A stretch of DNA of 36,918 bases from Bondarzewia mesenterica (GCA_004802705.1 SGPL01000345.1:1-36918), one strand, 5' to 3'; shown: positions 21,608 to 31,859, counted from the first letter of the stretch. Program-made: numbers and translations. Notes: generated by a model not told the origin, from the letters alone.

Positions 21608-22901
21608 ATGTCGCCAGTGTGTGCTCGCGCAATTTTGAGGGAGAGTACATGTTTCTTATTTTGCCATTTTCCTCCGTCTTTCTATTGTCAATAAAATGGT
21701 ATGGTATAATTGAATTTTTATAATATAGGCTCCAAAGTTTGATGTGATCCTTTGTCCAATTTTCGCGCTTCATTTTCGAATGTCGAGTCCTGTACTTACA
21801 GGGCTCATCCGTCGACTGCCATCCACAGTTATATAATCGGCATCGAGTACATCTTGTCTATGTCGATTACACACTAATTAATCCCTGACATTCACGCAGC
21901 CGGCATTGCCACGCCATTTGGGTTTATACTGTTGGCTAGGACTATAGGGATTAAACCCTGTTCACCGGGGCGGTCGACATAAATGTTATGATAAAACCAA
22001 GCCAGAGGGTCGTGTTACGTGGAAGCCTTGTTACGTTCACGTCTATATCGCAGTTTAACAAGAGAACGGCGAGAACCACAAACGTTAGGACGCAAAAGAA
22101 CACATGCACCAGTGGGCTACGATAGCCACTACGTTACGCTAACATTGGCCATGACGGAAAGGAAGATCAGCTTACCACGTACTAGTGCTGAGTCAGACCA
22201 GTCGAACCTAAGTACATATCGAAGTTTGAGGCTGTGTCTCGAACAATCATAATCAAATCATAATCTTCCTTCCTTCAAACCACCCCTCCGCATCGCTGAC
22301 CACTTACATGCAATTGTTCTTAATCACACCTTTCGTCACTTTCATTTTTGAAGTGAATGGACCGACTCATCTGATGCTATCTGATGGTGCAGTTATGAGC
22401 ACATGCAGGTACATGCCCTCCTGGCAGGTTCTAGCCAAGTCCAGCTGGCTGCGAAACTTCCAGAATTGGCTCTCGCGCATGCATGAGGTCTGGAGTGATT
22501 TATCCTAGCCGCACATACTAACCTCGTTCTCTGATAGATTTCTAAATAAATATATGGGGTCTCCTCGGAGCTCCTCGGTGGGCTCGCAGCAGTACTTGGC
22601 CTTCGTCGCTCGAAATTCAAATTTCAAGGCTGTATTCCCGTTAATTAAGAGTCAGTACCTATCTCACCCAAGTTAGATCGTACGCTTTCAAAAAGTTACC
22701 ATTAAAAATTCATTCTGGGCGACATCAAGGCCACTCTAGACTCTCGCCAGTCTCCAAAGCCTAAGGAGATGAACGCCCACAACAGTCTGGATGCTAAGCT
22801 TCGGAGCTGCACGGAATCCTACACAAGCGAACTCGACCATCCTAAATGCTTAAATACCGCTCAGAAAGTGAGGTTTTTTTCCCTCAGATCTCTCGAGTAA
22901 A
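21608..22901. other. 1.3-kb spacer before COX8, nothing recognised
   Basis: Contains an AT-rich tail after the CxxC-rich gene (ATAAAATGG near 21690). A short open frame at 22308 ends in an apparent GTACAT donor but has no partner exon. The COX8 promoter must lie at the right end. Confidence 0.4.
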
Positions 22902-23263
22902 ATGTCTTCTTTTTTGCGTCTGTCGTCTTCTGCTGCTCTTTTCGCGTCTCGTGCCCAACCGCACGCGCCAAGGACTTTTGCGAGGTTGATGAGCGCCAGC
23001 GGCAAGAAATATTCGGTGAGCCGACCTAGCAACTTAACGAACGGGTAGTTCTCATCACCATCGACTTAGGGGGTGCCATTTGATTATTCGAATAAGAGAA
23101 CACTCGCCCTTAAATTTATCGCATTTTGGGGTGGGGGCTTCGCGATACCTTTCATTGCCGGCTTGTATCAATTGTAAGTTCTTTCACTTTCCACTCTAAC
23201 TCCTCACCCCGTTTCGTTTTGACCGGCCCGCTTCTTTGCAGGCGCAAGTCGAACCACGCATGA
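22902..23263 (+). CDS. COX8: Cytochrome c oxidase subunit 8 (VIIc-like)
   Basis: Exons 22902-23015, 23070-23173 and 23242-23263 encode 79 residues. The first exon is a mitochondrial presequence (MSSFLRLSSSAALFASRAQ, then HAPRTFARLMSASGKKYS) without acidic residues. The mature part, VPFDYSNKRTLALKFIAFWG followed by GGFAIPFIAGLYQLRKS, matches the layout of fungal Cox8 / animal VIIc: a short polar N-terminus, one transmembrane helix with a GGG(F)A(I)PF core and a basic C-terminal end. It is an accessory subunit of complex IV in the inner membrane. All three exons join in phase with GT-AG boundaries. A tiny single-helix protein gives limited evidence, but topology, size and presequence agree. Confidence 0.8.
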
Positions 23264-24913
23264 CCATTGTCTATGTCTATGATGGGGACACGGGAAATTG
23301 CTTTGGAAAATCGTGGACGGTGGCGATAGAGGGGGTTTCTTTTCCACGGACACTGAGAAAGACTCAGGAGACACGAGAGTTGAATGCTGTATTAACAGGG
23401 GCCTTCCAGATTGAAGGCTGTGGCTCGAAAGTCTACGATTGCGTCGGAAACATGGTGACTCGAGCAGGTACTTTAGGTGTACATTGTTTTCTCACTACAC
23501 TTCCTACATGTAAACAATCTCATTGGAAGGTTTTTCGCGTCATGCCTATTATCACGGTTATCACACTTTACACCTCAAATCGTTCGTCACTACCAATCCT
23601 AACCAAAGCATAAGAAAAACGTGTTCTCCCATCCGTGAGAACGCGTACCCCTTGCTCATGCCTCTGAGGTCCCATTCGGACAACGTTTGGACGTATTGGC
23701 TGCAAGATTGGCTGTACTATGTATTGTAGGGACAGATATTTCGGCAATCTCCGGGGCCCTCTAATTGTTCCGTCCCGAAAAATTTGCAATGATCGTAATG
23801 CAGATGCTTCAACGAGATGCGCAAGGCCCGCTTTTAATCTTAATTTTACCATGTCAACCTTATGGCTGCCCCGACTTTCGACCGTATCAACCACCTGGTC
23901 TTCGACCCATGATGTATTCTACTTCACCATCCGGACTTATAAATGGACCTTTAACCACTCGCAGAGATCATAAGTTCTCGACTTTTGTCACGAGAGTGAC
24001 CCAGCGTTCAAACGTTCATGCCTCATGCTTCATGTTCAGGCTTCCTCAATTGCTGCCAATGGTTCTTTTTGAACTTCTTTCGGGGCGAATAATCAGGCAT
24101 AATCGCTCAGTCGCTCAGTGTAGCCTTATGGGTCTTGAGATGCGTCGTGCGTGATCTGGCGGTCATGAGAAATGGTCACAGGTAGTTATAACTGAGTAGC
24201 ATGTGGACATGCTTCCGTTATTTTCCTCTTCCTCAAGAATTCAGCTAAATTATAACATAGACATCGTGCCCTGAGTCTATCTCAATTAAAGTTTTGATGA
24301 AGTGTAAGTCCCTACCTATTCAACTCCAGATGGTCAGGAGTATCTACGTTACAGCTCTCACCACTTCATCAGCACTTAGTATGTACGGCGTCAGTCTATT
24401 TATTCAATTTCATCTCAAGATCATCGAACAGCTGATATACCATCTATGATACAGAAGCTCCAGTTGTAAACTGGTATCATGTCGCGACCAGTCACCACCT
24501 TGGTCTCGGGGTGGGTGGTCTACTTCGTTTCACACACTTACGAGTTTGCTCGACCGAGGCATAAGGCTGTACTCTGCATCGGGATGCTGATCCGCGTATG
24601 TAGAACGACTGCAAGCCCTGGGAATTCGCGAATTTCTCAAGGAACCCGACCACATCCGCGGCGTTTATTGGCAGATGATCGCCAATTTTGGACTGCTTCG
24701 TCCCCCAGGAATACTCGTTGTCCTGGTATCAAAAAAAAAACACGAGATTGGGTTCGTCCTCAGTGCTTGTGATCTCTTCTGCGTGGTTTCCTGGGATTAA
24801 TCAGGGGTCTTTGTCGGGGTTTCCTCTGGTATAGTATAAAGGTCATCACCCTGGACTGGATGTCTTGAATCATCCCCTGGTTTCTCCCCTGCACCAGGCT
24901 TCATCTTGCCAAG
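23264..24913. other. 1.65-kb spacer, one weak open frame only
   Basis: An open frame at 23765-24154 contains a Pro-rich stretch (PYGCPDFRPYQPPGLRPMMY) that could be a degraded exon, but no splice partners or start context were found. A run of A at about 24730 and short repeats of TCGCTCAG near 24105 are the only other structure. Confidence 0.4.
24835..24840 (+). promoter_or_regulatory. TATA box of the GH16 gene
   Basis: TATAAA lies 74 bp upstream of the GH16 start codon, in the context GTATAGTATAAAGG. It is the clearest TATA box found in the window and fits a regulated secreted enzyme. Confidence 0.55.
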
Positions 24914-26465
24914 ATGAGAATCTTCATAAGTACGGCCTCTCTTTCTCTGATCTTTGCTTGCCAGGTATATGGCGCGACGTATTCGAATACAGATACTTTT
25001 CAAGGAAGTTCAGTCTTTGACGACTTCACCTTTCAAGCTATTGCGGATCCAACGAATGGGCGAGTGTGAGTGTTTTCTTATATATGCGATGATTCACCCA
25101 GTGAATATTTTCCTGAGATTTCAGTAACTATGTAGACCAGGCTACGGCCCAGAGTGAGGGCCTGGCTACTGTATCCGGGAGCAACTTCATTCTCCGTGCC
25201 GATGATACCACGACTATAAGTGCAAGCGGCGCTGGGCGTAATTCATTCAGAATTCAGTCAAACACGCAGTATACTACGCATGTTGCTGTGTACGCTCTCC
25301 TATTTCAGTAAGAATATCCGTATCGGCATACTAATCATGTTCCATGTTTCTTGGCATTTCTTAGCTTCAATATTGACCACATGCCTCAAGGTTGTGGGTG
25401 AGCTTCTTCCCGCAAAGAACAATCCAGTCAGTCACAAGGGTGATCATCGTGACATTGCAGCACTTGGCCTGCGATCTGGGAACTTGGAGCTGATTGGCCT
25501 AATCAGGTATGCGTCGTGATGTCCGCGTTCAATAGCTTCCAGGAGCAAGGCTGAGCCTTCCGGTATTTTCAGGGCGAAGTCGATATCGTTGAAGGCGTCA
25601 ATGACGAATCTCCCAACGCATCGACATTACATACTAGCGCAGGTTTGCAAATGAAATTATTAGCTCCTCTTCTGATCCCCAATCTTGCTTTTCAATCCTT
25701 CGGAAGGATGCACGATGCCGGCGTCTCGTTCTATGACTGGGTAATGTTTCCTTTGATCACAGTTCGCGTGTCGATAATCTGATGAGATGGACTTTCCTCT
25801 TGAAGCACTGCCGCGCAGCTTGATTGCAACACCGCCGTGAACGGCAATGCCGGATGTGGAGTGCAAGCAACGATTCCAAATAACTACGGCCCCAGTTTCA
25901 ACAACAACGGGGGTGGCTGGCACGTAATGTTTTTATATTGGCCTGTCTCGCATTAAATCCTGCTTCATAAGGTATGCCATTGAGCGCACGAGTACATTTA
26001 TCAAGATCTGGTTCTGGCAGCGTACCGATGGAAACGTTCCCAGCGACGTCTCAAGTGGGGCAAGTTCTGTAAATACTAATAACTGGGTAGGCTTCGTGGT
26101 CGCTCTAAATTTTCTGGATACGCTAATGACAACGCAGGGAACCCCCGATGCATACTTCCCAAACACGGATTGCAATTTTTCTACCCATTTCGGACCCCAT
26201 AACATCATCATCAACCTGACCTTCTGTGAGTACGACCCTTGATCTGTTCCCGCTGAGTGATTGATTTGATTGCTGTAGGTGGTGACTGGGCCGGGAACGC
26301 TTACTCGTCGTCCGGATGCCCTAGTACATGTGTCGGTAAGGATATACTTCGCCCAGGTTACTGATTGCCAACGACCTTTTAACTGTCACAGACTACGTCA
26401 ATAATAACCCTAGTGCTTTCACGAACGCGTACTTCGAGTTTTCCTGGATCAAAGTCTACGAGTGA
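24914..26465 (+). CDS. Secreted GH16 endo-beta-glucanase (laminarinase-like)
   Basis: Eleven exons (24914-25065, 25125-25289, 25365-25397, 25461-25506, 25573-25642, 25707-25740, 25806-25919, 25972-26086, 26138-26225, 26279-26335, 26392-26465) give 315 residues. The first ~20 residues (MRIFISTASLSLIFACQVYG) are a signal peptide. The GH16 signature is plain: HMPQGCGTWPAIWELG, then the catalytic GEVDIVEGVN with Glu nucleophile, Asp and Glu acid/base, followed by MTGTAAQLDC, GGGWYAIERT, IKIWFWQR and a C-terminal FEFSWIKVYE strand. GH16 enzymes of this type cut beta-1,3 or mixed beta-1,3/1,4-glucans, in fungal wall remodelling or plant wall use. Intron 7 needs a GC donor at 25920 to give the expected WYAIER. 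N-glycosylation sites such as NLT are present. A TATA box lies upstream. Confidence 0.93.
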
Positions 26466-26912
26466 TTGCCATGTGACATTGATGCCTGGCAACAATTTGT
26501 CTCTGTACCTGCCGTTTTAGCAGGATGTTGTTATACTGTGGTTTGAACGTTGAGTGTACCCGTCTCATGCCAGTGTTTCTTTGTACCTGAATACGTCTTG
26601 AATAACGATTTTCCTACATATATTCCCTCTCACCAACAGCGACACGGATACTAGACTTACGCGCTTTGTCTGGCCTGAGGTGAGATGCGTTTAAGCAGTA
26701 CGATATATCCTATCTGTGGCAGTCATATGTATATGTACATCGCAAAACGTCTTGATATTCTAGCACAGACGTGTTGGAAAAATTGTAGGTACTATGTGTA
26801 GATAGATTCAAATGGTGTTAACAGCCCATAAGTACCAGCTCGAAAAGGGACGTCATCTGGAATTAGGAACATAAATACAGGAACGTTGACTTGAGTCGTT
26901 GTAGTAAGAAGT
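26466..26912. other. Convergent spacer between GH16 and the membrane protein gene
   Basis: About 450 nt of shared 3' flank for two convergent genes. Nothing else is visible. Confidence 0.45.
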
Positions 26913-27953
26913 TCAGACACTCTCTGCAGAATACGATTTCATCGCCTGCATCTCCGGGGAGTATTGGAGTCGCTCGTCAATGCCGCACCACTCCTTTGCG
27001 TTGACAGCGAGAAGTGACGCCCCCACGATCCACTCGACAGCAAGTTGTAAGACATAGAATTCAGCTTTGCTCGTCGATGAGTTGACATCCTTCGGTATAT
27101 GTGCGATATTGTGAAGGCAGTAAGAGGGCACGACGATCTTGGTGAGGAAATATGTTCAGTTATTTAGAAATAGAAGATGGGCAAACGTACCAAAAGAAGG
27201 GATGTTAGGCCGAGCCAAAGTGAAGTAGCCCATGGAAGGTCGGAATGACCCAAGAGGCTTAAGGAATATAGGACCAGAAGTATTAGAACAACGAGGACTA
27301 CGACGGACGAGACAGTCCTGTCGAGATCATGGTAAGTATCGCCAGGCATTTGCAAGCGATCCCATCGCATACCTGTCTGTTTTGACCGACTTAGCCGAGT
27401 CAGCATTGTTGAGAGCATTATTGAAGTTGACTCCCGCGACGACTCCAAAAATTCTGGGGGAAAGTCAGATTGGCACTCGAAGGGACGGTCTGAAAATAAG
27501 CACTCACAGAGCAACTGTAAGAGCCATCTCCATCATCCACGTCAAAGATCTCTTTCTTCCAACCCCTATAGTTCCACCCTGCTTGCGGCCAGTATGATAG
27601 CCCACAAGCCTGACTAGGACAAAAGCGGGGATGAGAAAGCCTATGCCGAGGAGGACCTGCTCGCCAATGAGTATGCCCTTATTGAGCGTTGCCTCTTCCT
27701 TCTGCACCTTGGTGAAATTCTCTGCCAAAAGGATACGCATGATGAACGTCACAACTCGAGCGACTTCGAAGAGCTGCAGGCGGAAGTAGGCGAAGAGAAG
27801 ACGGCCGGGAGAGCGGTACTGGACTAGCATGCGATATAGACATAGAGCAGTGGAGAGGATATAGGCGATGAGAAAAATGACGGAGGGTGCCATATCATCG
27901 TGAACAGTTGGAAGGCCGCCTGAGAGTGCGTTGATACTGCTGCTGTTAGACAT
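26913..27953 (-). CDS. Multi-pass membrane protein, unknown function (possibly DUF7702-like)
   Basis: Four exons (27508-27953, 27373-27453, 27191-27317, 26913-27137) join in frame to 292 residues. The start MSNSSSINALSGG is the first ATG after a run without coding character. Predicted helices include VIFLIAYILSTALCLYRML, VARVVTFIMRILLA, GEQVLLGIGFLIPAFVLVRL, MEMALTVALIFGVVAG, VVVLVVLILLVLYSLSLL, SLWLGLTSLLLIVV and the last near LAVEWIVGASLLAV. About seven helices with a short charged tail (Glu-Trp-Cys-Gly-Ile) resemble fungal RTA1/PTH11-like or DUF7702 proteins; I cannot decide from the sequence alone. Splice sites are ordinary GT-AG, and introns 1 and 3 are 54 and 53 nt. Confidence 0.75.
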
Positions 27954-29091
27954 GATGGCAGAGGGGACTGGAATTAAGCTTGCTGGATAAGTTAGCCTAG
28001 GACGGAAACACTGAGGTGCGCCAGGCAGACGAGGTTCCTGCATTGGTGTGAGGGGTATCTTTATGCAGAAAGTGTCCCATTGTACAGCACTGAGGGATGT
28101 ACCGAGTGACGAGCAATGGGTTTCGTGCGCAAGACGAAGGGCGCTCGTCGTGCACTGTTCCGAATTGATGCAGTGTCCTCTCGATAACGCCTTGAGGACT
28201 CAGGAGTATCTATTTCGGACTGATGCAGTCCTTGCTCAGATCGATCAGTATTATCATCATGGCAAAGTACATATTATGTACAACTCACAAGTATGCGGCC
28301 GGAAACAACAATACGAGTTATGCTTTTACTGGCACGAGTATGTATTGTTAGTCATCAGCAAACGCGCAAAAAAAAATCTATCGCAACGCTTGATGAGGGA
28401 TACTCCGGAAAGTGGTCGTTGACCACATTTTTCCAGACAATGAATAGATTGAAATGTCTCAAGACAGAAGCATGTATACTTGCCGGAATCTAAGTCAAAT
28501 TTTACGAAGTAATTATACATTCCATCCTGTCATATTTTGAAAGACCATACATTGAGGACCTTGTGATCCCTAGTCAGAATAAGGGATCCATAGCTATGGA
28601 TGGCTTTGGAAAGTTTTCACAAATTATCTCGTCATTTCATTGGTAGCCTACATACATATCACTTTTACCGGCCTCGTCATTTAGTTGGTTAGCAGACATG
28701 CATATATTTCAATTCGAAAACGAGCACAAAATGTAAGTACAAAGTGAAGCGCAGGCGTCAGGTAAGAGATGGAAGACCCGGAGCGATTCAGAACATGGGA
28801 GCGGCGTGGTACGGTAGCCAAGCGCGAACGAAGATATCACAACATCAGCGTAAATGTCCAAGAAGAGCAAATGGGAAAAAAAGAACTAAAGTAGCCGCAA
28901 GTGAGATTGGAGAATCAGAAGACAAACTTGAGCACCCGGAAACGAACGACACGAGCAGACTTGTGCTGCCAAATGGAAGTGCAAGGAAATAATATGTTAT
29001 CTGTTACAGCGAAGCACATCAACATCGACGAATTCTTGACAGGAATAATGCGAGACAACTCGCCAGATTCGGGCTCGAACTACGCGGGACG
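27954..29091. other. 1.1-kb intergenic stretch, nothing recognised
   Basis: The 5' flank of the membrane protein gene and anonymous DNA. An open frame at 28744-28992 is rich in Lys and Arg with no splice partners and looks random. Confidence 0.4.
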
Positions 29092-29334
29092 ATGTCGAGT
29101 ACTTTATCAATTTTCGCTTTTTTGACGGTTGTTCCTGAACTGGTCTGGGGTTCGAGCCCTGGTCAGGAATCTGAAGGCACGAGCGGGCACCATTGCTCGT
29201 TCTTGCAGGAGGAGTACCGACAACCGGTGCATGAGGATGAACGCGCTGACGATGGGGTGGACTCGGAGTCAGTGATATGGGAGTCAGGGAAGGTGAACGT
29301 TGAGCTGCGGCATCGTCACTTTAAGTTGTACTAG
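29092..29334 (+). CDS. Possible small secreted protein, antisense to the acidic repeat tail
   Basis: An 80-codon open frame begins MSSTLSIFAFLTVVPELVWG, which reads like a signal peptide, followed by an acidic, charged body with His and Cys (SGHHCSFLQEEYRQPV). It ends at TAG just before the minus-strand repeat region and overlaps the end of that frame by about 50 nt. No homology is recognised and the frame may be chance; the hydrophobic start is the only positive argument. Confidence 0.25.
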   Translation: MSSTLSIFAFLTVVPELVWGSSPGQESEGTSGHHCSFLQEEYRQPVHEDERADDGVDSESVIWESGKVNVELRHRHFKLY

Positions 29335-29622
29335 TAAGCAGAAAAAAAATGCACCACGACGGTGATGACGATGGGGAACAACATCATGTTCTTCCCATTC
29401 ATCCTCACGCTGCATTCCCTCGCTTTCCCATTCATCCTCACGCTGCATTCCCTCGCTTTCCCATTCTTCCTCGTGCTGCATTCCCTCGCTTTCCCATTCT
29501 TCTTCGTGCTGCACTTGCTCCCTTTCCCGTTTCCTCTCTTCCTCTTCCACTTCAATGGGACCGTCCTCGCTCTCTTTGCTTGGTTGCTCGGGTTCTCCCT
29601 CTTCTTCTGGTTCACTATCTTC
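29284..29622 (-). other. Acidic repeat tail in frame behind a TGA
   Basis: Directly after the TGA at 29623-29625 the same minus-strand frame stays open to 29284. It encodes an extremely acidic stretch (EDSEPEEEGEPEQPSKESED), then Glu/Arg-rich sequence and 11-residue tandem repeats of the type EEEWESEGMQH. It may be the former C-terminus of the interrupted gene upstream, cut off by a nonsense codon, or an untranslated low-complexity region. Confidence 0.45.
29392..29523. repeat. Four tandem copies of a 33-nt unit
   Basis: Units start at 29392, 29425, 29458 and 29491, each containing TTCCCATTC and CTGCATTCCCTCGC or a close variant. Units one and two are identical, while three and four carry substitutions (CATCCTCACG becoming CTTCCTCGTG). 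The length is a multiple of three, so repeat-number changes keep the minus-strand acidic frame. Confidence 0.85.
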
Positions 29623-30140
29623 TCATTCTCTATCTTGCTGAGATCGACGGGCTTGGATGGTAGACAAAAGGGTGGTCTTGGGCATGGCTGAGCCAGACGA
29701 GGATTGCTGGCCAGTCGACTTTTCCAAGGCCAACCTGCCTGTAAAGTGACAATTGCAAAAATGAGGTTTCAAACGACTGAATAAATTTGAAATCTTACTT
29801 ATTCCACCACTGCAGAGTCGACTTATGCCACTCAGAGTCCGGGTTTTGCGCGAAAAGGTCTACAATAATCTTGAAAAAATCTTCGCGCACAAACTCGGTG
29901 TCCTCAATGCGCCAATCATCACTGCTGCACAACGCCCAGTGTGTCTAGGCATACAATATCAGTAATGTGTATTAAGAATGATGTGAGAAACAACATACCA
30001 TAAGTGCGGCATATGCAATGGTGCGAGGTGTCACTTCGACCAAATCGTTCAGTTTTGCTTGTCCAGCCTTTGTTCGAGTTGATTTGTTTCCCACATTGTG
30101 CTTTAAACCAGCAGATGGAGACTGAAATATATGCCGCCAG

Positions 30141-30497
30141 TGTTGTAAGTTACACCTGCACGCACCGTGGTCAGGTGACGTCGGAGTACAGGAGAGCGGA
30201 GGACGAAGCTACGCAGCAGAGCAGAACGGAACGCGTTGCGCCGTTTGAATAGTACATACGAAAATTTCTCCTCGCTCGTTTCTGTTCCCTCAGTTCTCTC
30301 TACCGAGACTGAGGTCAGTACTCACTCGTTATTCCTTTTTATCCATCCACTAATATTACCTGTAGTATACATTCCATTTGTTCTACTCTACAGGTTTGCC
30401 ATTTAGTCTTACAAGTTCTCTCTACCGAGACTGAGTATACATTCCATTTGTTCTACTCTACAGTCCGTGTGAGCCCAAGCGTTGTCCACTGACAACA
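30141..30497. mobile_element. Solo LTR (357 bp) of a Copia-like retrotransposon
   Basis: The element starts TGTTGTAAGT and ends ACTGACAACA, giving the TG...CA ends and a short inverted repeat (9 of 10 matching) typical of LTRs. It is flanked by a perfect 5-bp duplication GCCAG at 30136-30140 and 30498-30502. It has no internal coding region and no second LTR, so it is most simply a solo LTR left by recombination between the two LTRs of a full element. The TGTTG...CAACA ends suit Copia but do not prove it. Orientation is not certain. It lies inside a coding exon of the minus-strand gene. Confidence 0.85.
30292..30463. repeat. Internal duplication in the LTR, one copy carrying a 52-nt intron-like block
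   Basis: Segment A (22 nt, ending ACCGAGACTGAG) occurs at 30292-30313 and 30414-30435. Segment B (30 nt, starting AGTATACATT) occurs at 30364-30393 and 30434-30463. In the second copy A runs directly into B. In the first they are separated by 52 nt (30314-30365) that begin GTCAGT, contain ACTAAT and end CTGTAG. Confidence 0.8.
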
Positions 30498-31121
30498 GCC
30501 AGACCTGGGAGATGTGATGAAAGAGTAAGTATTCCTGATGCATTTGAAACCTAAGTACATACCCGAACAACGAGCTCGCCACGTAGCAGACCCTTTTCAG
30601 GATCATCGAGATCGAAATCCTTGCCCTCATACAAAAATGTAGGTAGGTCTGCTGCTGTTACTTGGATCTGCCCATCCAGCAGTATCTGAAGGACTCTGCA
30701 CAAAGGCATTCAACGGGATGTAAATTGAACAAAAGTGAGAGACTCGCCCTGCGTGATCCTCATCATACTCCATTAATAGGTCAGCTGGCATCAGTAATAC
30801 GGTGAGCTGTGGGTGCTTGAATCCACGAGTATCCGCTTTGGAGCTAGATGGTGAGATGATTAGTGTGAGCGACGGAGCTCCAATAACGCGCACCGTAAGT
30901 TCGAGGATGCTATCCTGGAGACTACCAACATCTTCTCCGCGTGCACCAGAGTGTGCTTTATTCATCTTAAAAAACAGTGCTCGTATCAATAACATCAAGC
31001 ATATACTCGCATATAGCTGCATATACCATCAGGAAATCGGTGAGGCCCCGACATGACCAGTCGGAGTTGGTAACACGAGAGCTCAGCGCCACTTGCTGCT
31101 CAGATCGTTTATAGATAAGTA

Positions 31122-31508
31122 ATGAAATATAAGAGTCCTGCCATTCTTCGAGTGGTGGGCCGTTCAATATATCTGTGGTGGGTGTGTGATAAGTGAATAT
31201 AATTGGCTCAAATTCTGGTGATGTACAGATCAAATTTGATCAGTTCCCATCTTTTTTGCATCCCATCACCTGTCCATACCAGCTTGTATCATAGCACATT
31301 AGACTTGTCATTGTAGGGCTTGTAATTACTATAGAATATAAGTTTTCTTTCATTCTTCGATCAACTGGCTGTTGAACAGAATTCTGGCAGATGCGTGCTC
31401 AGTGAATGAAATTGACTCAAACCCCGATGATGAACTGGTCAATTTTGACCGGTTTCTATTTTTTGTGCCATCATCTGTCCATGTCAGCCCATGCCGTCGT
31501 GATGTGCT
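31122..31508. repeat. Diverged tandem duplication, about 180-bp unit
   Basis: Copy one (about 31122-31300) and copy two (about 31332-31508) share the order ATATAAG, CATTCTTCGA, AATTGRCTCAAA, TGATCARTT-type and TCTGTCCATRYCAGC blocks at a ~210-bp period. On the minus strand both give related peptides (GFESISFTEHASARILFN and EFEPIIFTYHTPTTDILN), so the unit was probably coding. Confidence 0.6.
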
Positions 31509-31643
31509 ACTTAAAGGTAGCATTTGCTCTACCATGGCGCAGGGAGCAGACTCACATTCTGCCAACATTACGCTTAGCTCAATACATGGCCCTTCAGGCA
31601 GAACTGTTCCTATTTGAACATGATACCCGTAAAAATATAACAT
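31350..31643 (-). CDS. Coding remnant of unknown family, possibly C2-like
   Basis: The frame reads VQIGTVLPEGPCIELSVML, then LPLSSTSRRHGLTWTDDGT, then GFESISFTEHASARILFN. Alternating hydrophobic residues ending in a His-Ala-Ser-Ala-Arg strand resemble beta-sandwich (C2-like) domains found at the N-terminus of some Agaricomycete proteins. The downstream diverged copy (31122-31300) continues the same theme. There is no convincing start, and a clean splice to the next gene was not found, so this may be a decayed gene or the 5' exon of the LTR-split gene. Confidence 0.35.
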   Translation of the reverse strand: MLYFYGYHVQIGTVLPEGPCIELSVMLAECESAPCAMVEQMLPLSSTSRRHGLTWTDDGTKNRNRSKLTSSSSGFESISFTEHASARILFNSQLIEE

Positions 31644-31859
31644 TTACTAGTCTTTCGCATGCACATCCAAATAACTGCACATCATCTCAAAATCGTTCAA
31701 AACAACAAGCCATGTAAATGATTCATGAATGAGTATTTTCAAGCTAAATTTTTGTTCGAATGTGATGACTACTGTTTTTTTACGTGTCGCAATATGATCG
31801 AGGTAACTGCTACTTACTTCGCCTTGACTCAAGGCAACATCCTGAAGAATGAGATGGGG

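Larger units (their letters stand above)
29623..30965 (-). pseudogene. Agaricomycete-type gene interrupted by a solo LTR
   Basis: Exons in order: 30748-30965 (or longer upstream), 30563-30695, an exon split by the LTR (30498-30504 plus 29999-30135), 29799-29944, and 29623-29734. Recognisable pieces are SKADTRGFKHPQLTVLLMP, GKDFDLDDPEKGLLRGEL, the interrupted VWR-HIFQSPSAG, VTPRTIAYAALM, THWALCSSDDWRIEDTEF, DFFKIIVDLF and STLQWWN. This order matches a much-duplicated Agaricomycete family of unknown function that I associate with DUF6698, though I am not certain of the number. Skipping the LTR and one target copy leaves exactly 144 nt (48 codons) in phase 0 between intact splice sites. Intron 1 has a GC donor at 30747. 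The last exon could start at either of two AGs four bases apart; the inner one gives the frame ending at TGA 29623-29625. The true start is unclear. Confidence 0.65.

Noticed and set aside
23236..23613. 125-codon open frame overlapping the last COX8 exon
   Set aside because: It overlaps COX8 exon 3 in another frame, lacks splice structure and has no recognisable motif.
29130..29175. GGTTCGAGCC resembling a tRNA B box
   Set aside because: The T-arm stem does not pair properly and no A box or acceptor stem lies at the right distance.
30141..30497. Interpretation as a MITE or hAT-type DNA transposon
   Set aside because: The TG...CA ends with a short TIR and a 5-bp duplication fit an LTR better; hAT elements make 8-bp and Tc1/Harbinger elements TA or 3-bp duplications.
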